A DNA stretch of 11,330 nucleotides, taken from assembly GCA_964401855.1 (NCBI GenBank), contig CAYOAF010000052.1:1-11330 (forward strand), written 5' to 3'. Below the pieces are notes generated by a model. That model saw only the letters and a list, made by a program, of their open reading frames with translations. It made no database searches and had not been told where the DNA came from. Position numbers and translations under genes: made by a program. Shown one piece after another: positions 5,620 through 11,330 of the stretch. How positions within the stretch are numbered: position 1 is the stretch's first letter; each line of letters begins with the position of its first letter. This DNA comes from CAJWBT01 sp964401855 (lineage in GTDB: Bacteria; Chloroflexota; Dehalococcoidia; Lucifugimonadales; UBA3495).

Positions 5620-7413
5620 ATGAACGTGAGGACTCTTTTCCTGATTGTATCCGCCGTTCTCATGATTGCCGTCGCCTGCGGCCAGCAAGCCACCTCGGTC
5701 AGTCCCACCGTCATACCCACGGCTCCACCCACGGCTGAGACGGCAGCCGTTGCAGCGCCGACGCAAATCCCGGCCCTGGCCACCACCGCAGTACGGGCGC
5801 CAACGGGCACCCCGAGACCGAGGCCCACGCCGACGGCGGCGCCCGCGGCGATGGTTCCCCCAGAGGACCAGGCAGTGGAAGGCGCCACACTGGTCCGCGT
5901 GGGCCGTGAGCCGCCTACCCTGGACCCTCACCTCACCGTGGATACGGACTCCGCGATGTACATCGTGGAAGTGTATGGCGGACTGGTAACCATCGAGGCT
6001 CAGAACCCTCGAGACCTGTCCAACCCGCAACTGGAAACCGTGGGCGACCTGGCCGAAGCTTGGGACATCAGCGAAGATGGCCGGACCTATACCTTCCACC
6101 TGAGGGAAGAGGCCAAGTTCCACGACGGCAAGCCAGTCACTGCTCAGGATTTCAAGTGGTCGATGGAGCGGGTCGGAGATCCAAGCACTGAGTCCCCCGT
6201 GGCGGACGTTTTTCTGGGAGACGTGGTCGGATTCAAAGACAAACTGCAGGGCAAGGCCTCGGATGTGCGCGGGGTCCAGGTCATCGACGACCATACCCTG
6301 TCGGTTACCTCGGACGCTCCAAAGGCATTCTTCCTGTCCAAACTCACCTATCCCATGTCGTTCGTGCTGGACCGGGACAATGTGGAAAGCGATCCGTTCT
6401 GGTTCCGTGAGCCCAACGGTACGGGACCATTCAAGCTGGCGGAGTACATACCCGGGGAGGTGCTGAGGCTGGAGAGGAACGAGTTTTACCACCTGGGGGC
6501 GCCCAAGCTGGAAAGGGTGCGGTTCCTTCTCAGCGGCGGCGACTCATTGCTGATGTACCAGAACGATGAGATACACGTCACCGGTGTGAGCCTTTTGAAC
6601 CTGGAGGGGATGCTGGACCCGTCGCACCCGTTGAACCAAGAACTCCATCAGGTGCCTCCCAGTTTCGACGTGTCCTACATAGGGATGAACCCCGGCCAGC
6701 CACCCTTTGACGACCCGAAGGTCCGGCAGGCCTTCAACTACGCGATAGACAAGAATACCTTGGCCACCGCACTCTACGAAGGCCTGGTGGTGCCGGCCAA
6801 GGGCATTCTTCCTCCTGGATTTCCCGGATACAACCTGGATATCGTGGGTTACGAGTACGACCCGGAAAAAGCCAAGCAACTCCTGAGGGAATCGAAGTAC
6901 GGCGACAACGCGGAGGAATTCCCTCGCATCATCTTCACCCTTCCCGGGTCTTTCGGCGCCCCGGTGGGCCCGAGCATGGAAGCGATCATGCAGATGTGGC
7001 GGGTAACCCTGGGGGTCGAAATAGAGATTCTGCAGACGGAGTGGGCCATCTTCCTTCAGGACCTGAACCAACGCCGTTTCCAGATTTTCGGCGGCCTGGG
7101 CTGGATTGCCGACTACCCGGACCCAGAGAATTTCCTGGATGTCCTCTTCCACTCCGAAAGCAGCAACAACCACATGGGGTATTCCAACCAAGAGGTGGAC
7201 CGGCTTCTGGAAAAGGCCCGGTTGGAGATGGACCAGACGGCTCGGTTCGCTATCTACCACACGGTGGAGCGGATGATTATGGATGACGCCCCATGGGTGC
7301 CTTTATGGCACGGTGAAAGCGGCTTTGTGCTCTGGAAGCCTTACGTGAAAGATTATTTCCTATTCCCTCTGATTATCCCGAAGCTGAGATACGTGTACAC
7401 GACGGAAAAGTAG
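5620..7413 (+). CDS. ABC transporter substrate-binding lipoprotein, family 5 (peptide/nickel/opine type)
   Basis: 597 residues. An extracytoplasmic binding protein that would deliver a ligand (often oligopeptides, but family 5 also binds sugars, metals and opines) to an ABC importer. Residues 1-19 form a hydrophobic signal peptide ending in an AVA-C lipobox with the lipidated Cys at 20. Residues 21-85 are a Pro/Thr/Ala-rich flexible linker, as is common in Chloroflexota and Gram-positive lipoproteins. The folded domain starts near VRVGREPPTLDPHLT and shows the family 5 signature: LAEAWDISEDGRTYTFHLRE, KFHDGKPVTAQDFKWSMERV, GTGPFKLAEY, VRQAFNYAIDK, and the C-terminal MGYSNQEVDRLLEKAR and PWVPLWH. 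It is full length. The ATG is preceded only by a weak GGGG, so the start is chosen by the signal peptide. No permease or ATPase genes lie in the window, so the transporter is encoded elsewhere. The ligand cannot be named. Confidence 0.95.
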   Translation: MNVRTLFLIVSAVLMIAVACGQQATSVSPTVIPTAPPTAETAAVAAPTQIPALATTAVRAPTGTPRPRPTPTAAPAAMVPPEDQAVEGATLVRVGREPPTLDPHLTVDTDSAMYIVEVYGGLVTIEAQNPRDLSNPQLETVGDLAEAWDISEDGRTYTFHLREEAKFHDGKPVTAQDFKWSMERVGDPSTESPVADVFLGDVVGFKDKLQGKASDVRGVQVIDDHTLSVTSDAPKAFFLSKLTYPMSFVLDRDNVESDPFWFREPNGTGPFKLAEYIPGEVLRLERNEFYHLGAPKLERVRFLLSGGDSLLMYQNDEIHVTGVSLLNLEGMLDPSHPLNQELHQVPPSFDVSYIGMNPGQPPFDDPKVRQAFNYAIDKNTLATALYEGLVVPAKGILPPGFPGYNLDIVGYEYDPEKAKQLLRESKYGDNAEEFPRIIFTLPGSFGAPVGPSMEAIMQMWRVTLGVEIEILQTEWAIFLQDLNQRRFQIFGGLGWIADYPDPENFLDVLFHSESSNNHMGYSNQEVDRLLEKARLEMDQTARFAIYHTVERMIMDDAPWVPLWHGESGFVLWKPYVKDYFLFPLIIPKLRYVYTTEK

Positions 7414-7435
7414 GCCAGGGCCTGAAGCGAATTGA

Positions 7436-7451
7436 AGCCAAGAGGTTGGCT
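7436..7451 (-). terminator. small stem-loop at the tRNA-Gln 3' end
   Basis: AGCCAA (7436-7441) and TTGGCT (7446-7451) pair around a 4-nt loop, overlapping the encoded CCA of the tRNA. On the minus strand it is followed by TCAATTC, with no clear T-run, so it is a weak candidate for ending tRNA-Gln transcription. Confidence 0.25.
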
Positions 7452-7520
7452 GGGGATCGAGGATTCGAACCTCGGTTACCTGATCCAGAGTCAGGCGTCA
7501 TACCACTAGACCAATCCCCA
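7447..7520 (-). tRNA. tRNA-Gln (anticodon CUG)
   Basis: 74 nt including an encoded CCA. On the minus strand the acceptor TGGGGAT pairs with ATCCCCA, followed by G and CCA. The anticodon stem CCTGA/TCAGG encloses CTCTGGA, giving CUG, which reads CAG. The T-arm is CGAGG-TTCGAAT-CCTCG. The U1-A72 pair is typical of tRNA-Gln. It is convergent with the binding-protein gene, whose stop lies 33 nt away. Confidence 0.97.
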
Positions 7521-7560
7521 CCGGCGCCGGCACGCCGCTCGGAGGGCGCCAGCTACGATT

Positions 7561-7589
7561 ATACTATTGGGGTGCCTTGGCCGTGTCAA
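7561..7589 (-). promoter_or_regulatory. promoter for tRNA-Gln
   Basis: On the minus strand, perfect TTGACA (7589-7584), a 17-nt spacer and TAGTAT (7566-7561); the -10 runs into TATAAT (7563-7558) at 20-nt spacing. The leader to the tRNA 5' end would be roughly 30 nt. Confidence 0.65.
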
Positions 7590-7798
7590 GGCCCGCCCGC
7601 GCGACAGGGCATCGCGGCGGCGGCTCCGTATTTGCCGCACATCCCGGAGTCGCCTCGTCTCCGGTCACCGACTACCGGAATACGTTGCCAAGTACAGGAG
7701 ATAGGAAAATAACTCGCCAGAACAGCTTCATAGAGGTGATCATGTCGGACCTGGCGTTCCAAAACCCTGCGGAACCCACCCAAGGTCAACCTGCCGCC

Positions 7799-7828
7799 TT
7801 GATGGCCGAGTCGCCGGTGTGTTATTCT
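7799..7828 (+). promoter_or_regulatory. promoter for tRNA-Pro
   Basis: TTGATG at 7799-7804, then TATTCT at 7823-7828 (18-nt spacer; 17 if the -10 is read as TTATTC). The predicted start is only a few bases before the tRNA 5' end at 7838. Confidence 0.5.
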
Positions 7829-7837
7829 ACTGCCAGT

Positions 7838-7914
7838 CGGGGCGTAGCGCAGCCAGGTAGCGCACCTGCATGGGGTGCAGGGGGCCGCCAGTTCAAATCT
7901 GGCCGCCCCGACCA
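7838..7914 (+). tRNA. tRNA-Pro (anticodon GGG)
   Basis: 77 nt including an encoded CCA. The acceptor CGGGGCG pairs with CGCCCCG, with A73. The anticodon stem CCTGC/GCAGG encloses ATGGGGT, giving GGG, which reads CCC (and CCU by wobble). The T-arm is GCCAG-TTCAAAT-CTGGC. The spurious peptide 'GVAQPGSAPAWGAGG' read across it is a known mistranslation of this tRNA. Confidence 0.97.
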
Positions 7915-7926
7915 TTTTTCAAAGCT

Positions 7927-7960
7927 AAACCGGGGTCTAATAGCCCCGGTTTTATTTTTA
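7927..7960 (+). terminator. rho-independent terminator of tRNA-Pro
   Basis: AAACCGGGG (7927-7935) and CCCCGGTTT (7944-7952) form a perfect 9-bp stem with an 8-nt loop, followed by a T-rich tract (TATTTTTA). It lies 13 nt after the tRNA. Confidence 0.9.
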
Positions 7961-8070
7961 GATTCCCATTTTGCCGACTGTCTACAGTCAACGGTTTTCC
8001 ACATCGAGAGGCAGAATGACCTGTCTTGCCTTCGTGAAGAGACGGCATTCGCCGGCGGCCTCGCGGTCTG

Positions 8071-8099
8071 TTGACAGCGGCACTCGTTCGTCCCAGAAT
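8071..8099 (+). promoter_or_regulatory. promoter for the acyl-CoA gene cluster
   Basis: Perfect TTGACA at 8071-8076, a 17-nt spacer and CAGAAT at 8094-8099. It gives a leader of about 115 nt before the crotonase ATG. It is the best promoter-like pair between the terminator at 7960 and the gene. Confidence 0.5.
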
Positions 8100-8209
8100 C
8101 AGCATAGTCGTGAGAGGGAGTCGGGCAAGGCCAGGGGCGACGCAGCGCCGAGGCCCCGTGAGAGGCCGGACGTTCACCGTTTCGCTTTTCTGATCCTGCA
8201 CCATTCATC

Positions 8210-8215
8210 GAGGTG
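8210..8215 (+). promoter_or_regulatory. ribosome-binding site that sets the crotonase start
   Basis: GAGGTG ends 6 nt before the ATG at 8222. Because it contains the upstream in-frame GTG (8213), that GTG cannot sensibly be the start. Confidence 0.7.
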
Positions 8216-8221
8216 ACGCAA

Positions 8222-9028
8222 ATGGAGTTCCAGACCATCCTGCTGGAAAAATCCGACCACATCGCCAAGCTGACGCTGAATCGCCCGGAACGGCTGAACG
8301 CCATCAACCAGCAGATGTTCGATGAGTTGAACGTGGCGATCCGGGATGTGGCCGGCGACGCCGGCATCCGAGTTCTGGTGCTCACCGGCGCCGGCCGCGC
8401 TTTCTGCGCCTCAGCCGATATCAAAGACGCGAGTCAGGGCGGCGACAGCCTGCTCGGCCACAAAGGCCCCTACGAAACCTGGAGGTTCATGCGAACAGGC
8501 CCCCAGGCAGTGACCCTGGGCCTGCACCAGATGGAAAAGCCCACCATGGCCATGGTCAACGGCCTGGCCATCGGCGACGGCTTTGACTGGGTCCTGGCCT
8601 GCGACATTCGCATTGGTTCCGAGCACGCCCGGTTCATGAACGCTTTTCTCCAGATGGGCCTGGTCTCCAACACTGGCGCCACCTGGCTGTACAACCGGGC
8701 CATGGGAATCAACAAAGCCCTGGAGCTTCTATACACCGGCGATTGGCTGGAAGCGGAGGAGGCCCACCGCCTGGGGGTGTTGAACCGCCTGGTCCCGGCG
8801 GAGCGGCTGGAGGAGGAAACGATGGCGATGGCCCGTCGCATCGCGGAAAAACCTCCCATCCCCAACCGCATGGTCAAGGGGATGGTGCTCCGGGGGTTGT
8901 CCCAGACCCTCGAGGAGCATCTGGCGGAGGCGGCCCACGTAGAGGTCCTCACCCATTCCACCGACGACCACCGGGAGGCCTTGAGCGCTTTTCTGGAGAA
9001 ACGCGATCCTCATTTCAATGATCGGTAA
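8222..9028 (+). CDS. enoyl-CoA hydratase/isomerase family protein (crotonase)
   Basis: 268 residues, standard for the family. Crotonases act in the cytoplasm on acyl-CoA thioesters (hydration, isomerisation, C-C cleavage and others). Visible features are LTLNRPERLNAINQQM (17-32), the oxyanion-hole stretch CASADIK (62-68), NGLAIGDGFDWVLACDIRI (113-131) forming the second oxyanion element, and the C-terminal helical trimerisation part with GVLNRLVP. Compared with rat enoyl-CoA hydratase, the first catalytic Glu position is Asp (D122), and the second, in the segment AFLQMGLV, is Phe (F142) by my alignment. A simple syn-hydratase mechanism using two Glu is therefore doubtful, and isomerase, hydrolase or lyase activities are possible. 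The ATG at 8222 follows GAGGTG at 8210-8215. It heads a co-oriented run with two MaoC genes and a RidA-like gene, suggesting a catabolic acyl-CoA pathway. Confidence 0.93.
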   Translation: MEFQTILLEKSDHIAKLTLNRPERLNAINQQMFDELNVAIRDVAGDAGIRVLVLTGAGRAFCASADIKDASQGGDSLLGHKGPYETWRFMRTGPQAVTLGLHQMEKPTMAMVNGLAIGDGFDWVLACDIRIGSEHARFMNAFLQMGLVSNTGATWLYNRAMGINKALELLYTGDWLEAEEAHRLGVLNRLVPAERLEEETMAMARRIAEKPPIPNRMVKGMVLRGLSQTLEEHLAEAAHVEVLTHSTDDHREALSAFLEKRDPHFNDR

Positions 9029-9132
9029 GCGAGGGAAAACAGAGCGACCTCAATAGGGCTGCGAATGAACCAGCGCTGAGCGCCCCTGTTTGCTATCGTC
9101 CCAGCCAGTAACCTTTCCAACAGGAGGATACG

Positions 9133-9624
9133 ATGGCCGAATACTCAGGAAGCGAGCTTCTTGCCAAGCTGAAGAACAGCGTGGGCCAGGAACTGGTCCA
9201 CCGGGCGCCGGATGCCTTGGGGCGGCCGTCCTTCCGCATGTATGCCCTGTCGATCGGCGACTTCAACCCGCTGTACAGCGATGCAGAATTCGCCCAAAGC
9301 CATGGGCTGAAAGACGTTATGGCCCCGCCCACCCTCATCTGCGATACCTGGCAGTACCTGGACAGCGACATGGACGAACGCGGGGACCTGATTGGACGCG
9401 GCGAGTTGGATTTCGCTGGGCGGCTCCGGGGCGGGAACGACTACGAATTTTTCCAGCCCATCCACCCCGGTGATGTCATCACAGCCCACTGGAAGGTCAA
9501 AGACGTGTTCGAAAAAACGGGCCGTTCCGGGCACATCGTTTTTCAAATCATCGAGGCTTCATTCTACAATCAGCGGGACGAGTTGCTGGCAAGAAACCTG
9601 GAAACCCTGTTCTATCGCCTGTAG
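9133..9624 (+). CDS. MaoC-like (FAS1-type) dehydratase N-terminal domain protein, probable non-catalytic subunit
   Basis: 163 residues, a single hotdog domain of the MaoC/FAS1-like dehydratase N-terminal type. The helix-loop region reads SIGDFNPLYSDAEFAQSHG (40-58), followed by APPTL. In R-specific hydratases the motif is D-x4-H; here D43 is kept but the His is Tyr (Y48), so the protein is unlikely to be catalytic alone. In families such as mycobacterial HadAB and ChsH1-ChsH2, a His-less hotdog partner pairs with a catalytic one to make the substrate tunnel; the next gene fits that catalytic role. AGGAGG at 9122-9127 gives a strong start at the ATG. It lies 104 nt after the crotonase gene, with no terminator visible between them. 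Confidence 0.9.
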   Translation: MAEYSGSELLAKLKNSVGQELVHRAPDALGRPSFRMYALSIGDFNPLYSDAEFAQSHGLKDVMAPPTLICDTWQYLDSDMDERGDLIGRGELDFAGRLRGGNDYEFFQPIHPGDVITAHWKVKDVFEKTGRSGHIVFQIIEASFYNQRDELLARNLETLFYRL

Positions 9625-9660
9625 ACTGCAACTCACCGGCCGCCCGGATATTCGAGCCGA

Positions 9661-9667
9661 GGAGGTG
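9661..9667 (+). promoter_or_regulatory. ribosome-binding site that sets the TTG start
   Basis: GGAGGTG ends 5 nt before the TTG at 9673. The first in-frame ATG lies 25 codons further on, inside conserved sequence, so the TTG is the likely start. Confidence 0.75.
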
Positions 9668-9672
9668 GACCC

Positions 9673-10113
9673 TTGGAAACAGAAATTCGTTATTATGAAG
9701 ACGTTAAAGTGGGCGACGAACTGCCCGCTCTTCGGAAAGAGATCAACATGGCCCGGATGATGGCCTATGGCGCCGCCACCTGGGATTTCATCCGCATCCA
9801 CTACGACGCCGACTTTGTACGCGAGAAGGGGTTCAAGGGGCCTTTTGTCGACGGACAGATGCTTGGGGGCTTCCTGGCTCAGCAGGTGCAAGACTGGGCC
9901 GGGCCCGACGCCTTCCTGCGCAAGCTGGGCTTTCAAAACCGGGTCATGGTTTTCCCGGGGGACTCCGTGACTGGCTACGGCGTGGTCACCGGCACCCGTA
10001 TCGACGGAGGGGAGGCGCTGGTGGAGTGCGACCTGTGGATGGAAAACCAGGACGGCGACAAGGTGGTGCAGCCGGCCAGCGCCGTGGTGCGCTTTCCCCA
10101 ACGGGGGGCCTAG
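9673..10113 (+). CDS. MaoC family (R)-hydratase/dehydratase, probable catalytic subunit
   Basis: 146 residues, a single-hotdog MaoC dehydratase. It would hydrate or dehydrate enoyl-CoA/3-hydroxyacyl-CoA thioesters. The start region YYEDVKVGDELP is typical of the family. The catalytic segment AATWDFIRIHYDADFVREKG (34-53) keeps the Asp (D38) and His (H43) in the D-x4-H spacing of R-specific hydratases, although the usual GDxNPxH context is altered to WDFIRIH. It is followed by GPFVDGQMLGGFL, the equivalent of the G-x-IAHGM stretch. The start is a TTG with a strong Shine-Dalgarno sequence. It follows the first MaoC gene by 48 nt, so the two probably form a heterodimer. Its end overlaps the left arm of an inverted repeat (10062-10131). 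Confidence 0.9.
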   Translation: METEIRYYEDVKVGDELPALRKEINMARMMAYGAATWDFIRIHYDADFVREKGFKGPFVDGQMLGGFLAQQVQDWAGPDAFLRKLGFQNRVMVFPGDSVTGYGVVTGTRIDGGEALVECDLWMENQDGDKVVQPASAVVRFPQRGA

Positions 10114-10131
10114 GCAGCCGGCTGCACCACC
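10062..10131 (+). repeat. perfect 15-bp inverted repeat across the MaoC stop codon
   Basis: GGTGGTGCAGCCGGC (10062-10076) and GCCGGCTGCACCACC (10117-10131) are exact reverse complements separated by 40 nt. The left arm is coding and the right arm begins 4 nt after the stop. The right arm also contains most of the 12-bp palindrome GCAGCCGGCTGC (10114-10125). No T-run follows. In RNA it would form a GC-rich stem closing a 40-nt loop just before the RidA-like gene. Confidence 0.6.
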
Positions 10132-10200
10132 ACTTTCAGGGCCCGGCTTGACGAAGCCATAGCCGTAGAGACTCGTGGGGGGATGCCACCTGGAGGAGAA

Positions 10201-11330
10201 ATGAGCAGAAACGTCGTTGAAGTCGACCCCAAGAAGTTCCCCTGGCTCGACCTGACCCGGTACACCTTTTGCATGGCGGCGGAAAATTCCGGGGTGGTCT
10301 ACCTGTCGGGTCAGACGGCCGGCGTCTACGACCCCGGCCAGGGAAAGGTGGTCTGCAAAGGAGACCTGATCGAGCAGACCAAGGTGATCTACGAAAAGCT
10401 GGGGGTGGTGTTGGAAGCGGCCGGACTGGGGTTCGAAAACGTGGTGCAAACGGTGGACTACGTCTACCCGGTGGCCCTCCCTCAATACCGTCAGACGGGA
10501 GACATCCGGCGGCAGTACCTAGGCAGCAGCCCGGTGGCGTCGACGGGCATCTGCGTGGAACACCTGCTCCGCCCCGACGCCCTCATCGAGATCAGCGCGG
10601 TGGCCATGAAGTCCCCGAAGCGCGGCATCGAACCGGCTTTAGGCTCGTCCCGGCAGCTGACCTTCGTGCCCGCCGTCGAAGCGGACGGCATCGTCTGGCT
10701 GTCCGGTTATACGGGCAGCGAGGTGGTGGACGGGAAGCGCCAATATTCCAGGGAGACCGCCCGGCAGGTTGAGGTCTCTTATAAGACCATCGGAACGGTG
10801 CTCGAGGCCGCCGGCACCCAGCCCGGCGATGTCGTCAAGAGCCTGGACTACATATCCCCCCAGGCTACGCTACAGTACCGCGACACCGGGGCGGTCCGGG
10901 AGGACTTTTTCGGCGGCCAGTACCCGGCGGCGACAGGCATCCTCATCAACCGGCTGCTCCGGCCAGAGGCGCACGTTGAGGTGGAGACCGTTGCCGTCAA
11001 GGGCGGCAGCCGCCAGGAGATCACAATACCGGACTGGGACCGGCGCTTCGGGCGTTTGACCTACCTCCCCGGGGTCAAGAAAGGCCGCATGGTCCACATA
11101 TCGGGCCAAGGAGCGGTGGACCACCCCACGGGCCAGAACGTGGGAGGTTTTGACATGGCGGCCCAAGCGGAACAGGCCTACGGCAACATCGCCAGAGTGT
11201 TGGCCGAAGCGGGGTACTCCATGGACGACGTGGTCAACACCATCGAGTGGGTCGCGCCCAACGGACTGATGGGCTACCGGGGAACCCAGGAAGTCCGGCG
11301 CAAGTACTTCGGCGACAGTTTCCCCTCGGC
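10201..11330 (+). CDS. multi-domain RidA-like (YjgF/YER057c/UK114) protein, 3' end beyond the window
   Basis: The frame is open from the ATG to the window edge: 376 codons and 2 bases, so the C-terminus is missing. It contains three tandem RidA-type domains, at about 15-137, 150-274 and 283 onward. Each has the strand motif VYLSGQTA (33-40), VWLSGYTG (165-172) or VHISGQG (298-304), then a helix with VLEAAG or VLAEAG and a DVV-element. RidA proteins with the active-site Arg hydrolyse reactive imines from PLP enzymes. Here the P-x-R motif is P-x-A in all three domains (A113, A244, and residue 377, whose codon begins GC and so must be Ala). Imine deaminase activity is thus unlikely, as in the Arg-lacking Rid subfamilies of uncertain function. 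GGAGG at 10192-10196 gives a clear start. It follows the MaoC gene by 87 nt, so it may serve the same pathway. Confidence 0.9.
   Translation, partial: MSRNVVEVDPKKFPWLDLTRYTFCMAAENSGVVYLSGQTAGVYDPGQGKVVCKGDLIEQTKVIYEKLGVVLEAAGLGFENVVQTVDYVYPVALPQYRQTGDIRRQYLGSSPVASTGICVEHLLRPDALIEISAVAMKSPKRGIEPALGSSRQLTFVPAVEADGIVWLSGYTGSEVVDGKRQYSRETARQVEVSYKTIGTVLEAAGTQPGDVVKSLDYISPQATLQYRDTGAVREDFFGGQYPAATGILINRLLRPEAHVEVETVAVKGGSRQEITIPDWDRRFGRLTYLPGVKKGRMVHISGQGAVDHPTGQNVGGFDMAAQAEQAYGNIARVLAEAGYSMDDVVNTIEWVAPNGLMGYRGTQEVRRKYFGDSFPS

Larger units (their letters stand above)
7521..7837. other. divergent spacer between the two tRNA genes
   Basis: A 317-nt region holding the tRNA-Gln promoter (minus strand) and the tRNA-Pro promoter (plus strand). 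A short frame starting at 7742 has a good AGAGGTG before its ATG, but it runs straight through tRNA-Pro and its terminator, so it is not accepted as a gene. Nothing else is recognisable. Confidence 0.6.

Noticed and set aside
5133..5888. Minus-strand 251-residue frame overlapping the binding-protein start
   Set aside because: Half of it is antisense to the lipoprotein linker (Ala/Gly/Val-rich) and the rest has no recognisable motif.
7446..7712. Open frame giving a peptide starting MAGDRGFEPRLPDPESG
   Set aside because: It is the plus-strand translation of tRNA-Gln on the minus strand, a well-known spurious ORF.
7742..8074. Open frame with a good ribosome-binding site (AGAGGTG) and ATG at 7742
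   Set aside because: It reads through tRNA-Pro and its terminator; only the first 30 or so codons could be real and no family is recognisable.

Overview
This is a GC-rich bacterial window in which every recognisable protein gene lies on the + strand. The gene content fits an uncultured Chloroflexota (SAR202/Dehalococcoidia-type) genome: a D-aminoacylase-like amidohydrolase, relics of DUF1501 and NHL-repeat proteins, a lipoprotein substrate-binding protein with a Pro/Thr-rich linker, a crotonase, paired MaoC proteins and a RidA-like protein. The taxon is an inference from style and content; no marker here proves it.

Layout. 1-268: leader with a dispersed inverted repeat (103-170). 269-1846: amidohydrolase of the N-acyl-D-amino-acid deacylase group. 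1863-2105: short ORF that looks like the tail of a DUF1501 protein joined to the tail of an NHL-repeat protein. 2106-2614: non-coding, with hairpins, a diverged repeat and a good sigma70-type promoter. 2615-4601: coaX and coaBC, overlapping by 20 nt, giving three activities of CoA synthesis (pantothenate kinase, phosphopantothenate-cysteine ligase, phosphopantothenoylcysteine decarboxylase). 4602-5619: about 1 kb with no intact gene, holding three kinds of repeat, a possible minus-strand relic and a perfect 11-bp dyad. 5620-7413: family 5 extracytoplasmic binding lipoprotein with its own promoter. 7447-7520 (minus) and 7838-7914 (plus): tRNA-Gln(CUG) and tRNA-Pro(GGG), divergently transcribed, each with a promoter, the second with a clear terminator. 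8222-11330: enoyl-CoA hydratase-like protein, two single-hotdog MaoC proteins and a multi-domain RidA-like protein that runs off the end.

How the genes work together. coaX-coaBC is a housekeeping CoA unit. The last four genes are co-oriented, have strong ribosome-binding sites and small gaps, and look like a catabolic acyl-CoA module: the crotonase and the MaoC pair act on enoyl-CoA thioesters, and the MaoC pair divides roles (only the second protein keeps the catalytic Asp/His). The most unusual object is the 10201 gene: at least three RidA domains in one chain, all with Ala where active RidA has its substrate-binding Arg. I saw no CRISPR array, phage, toxin-antitoxin or defence system.
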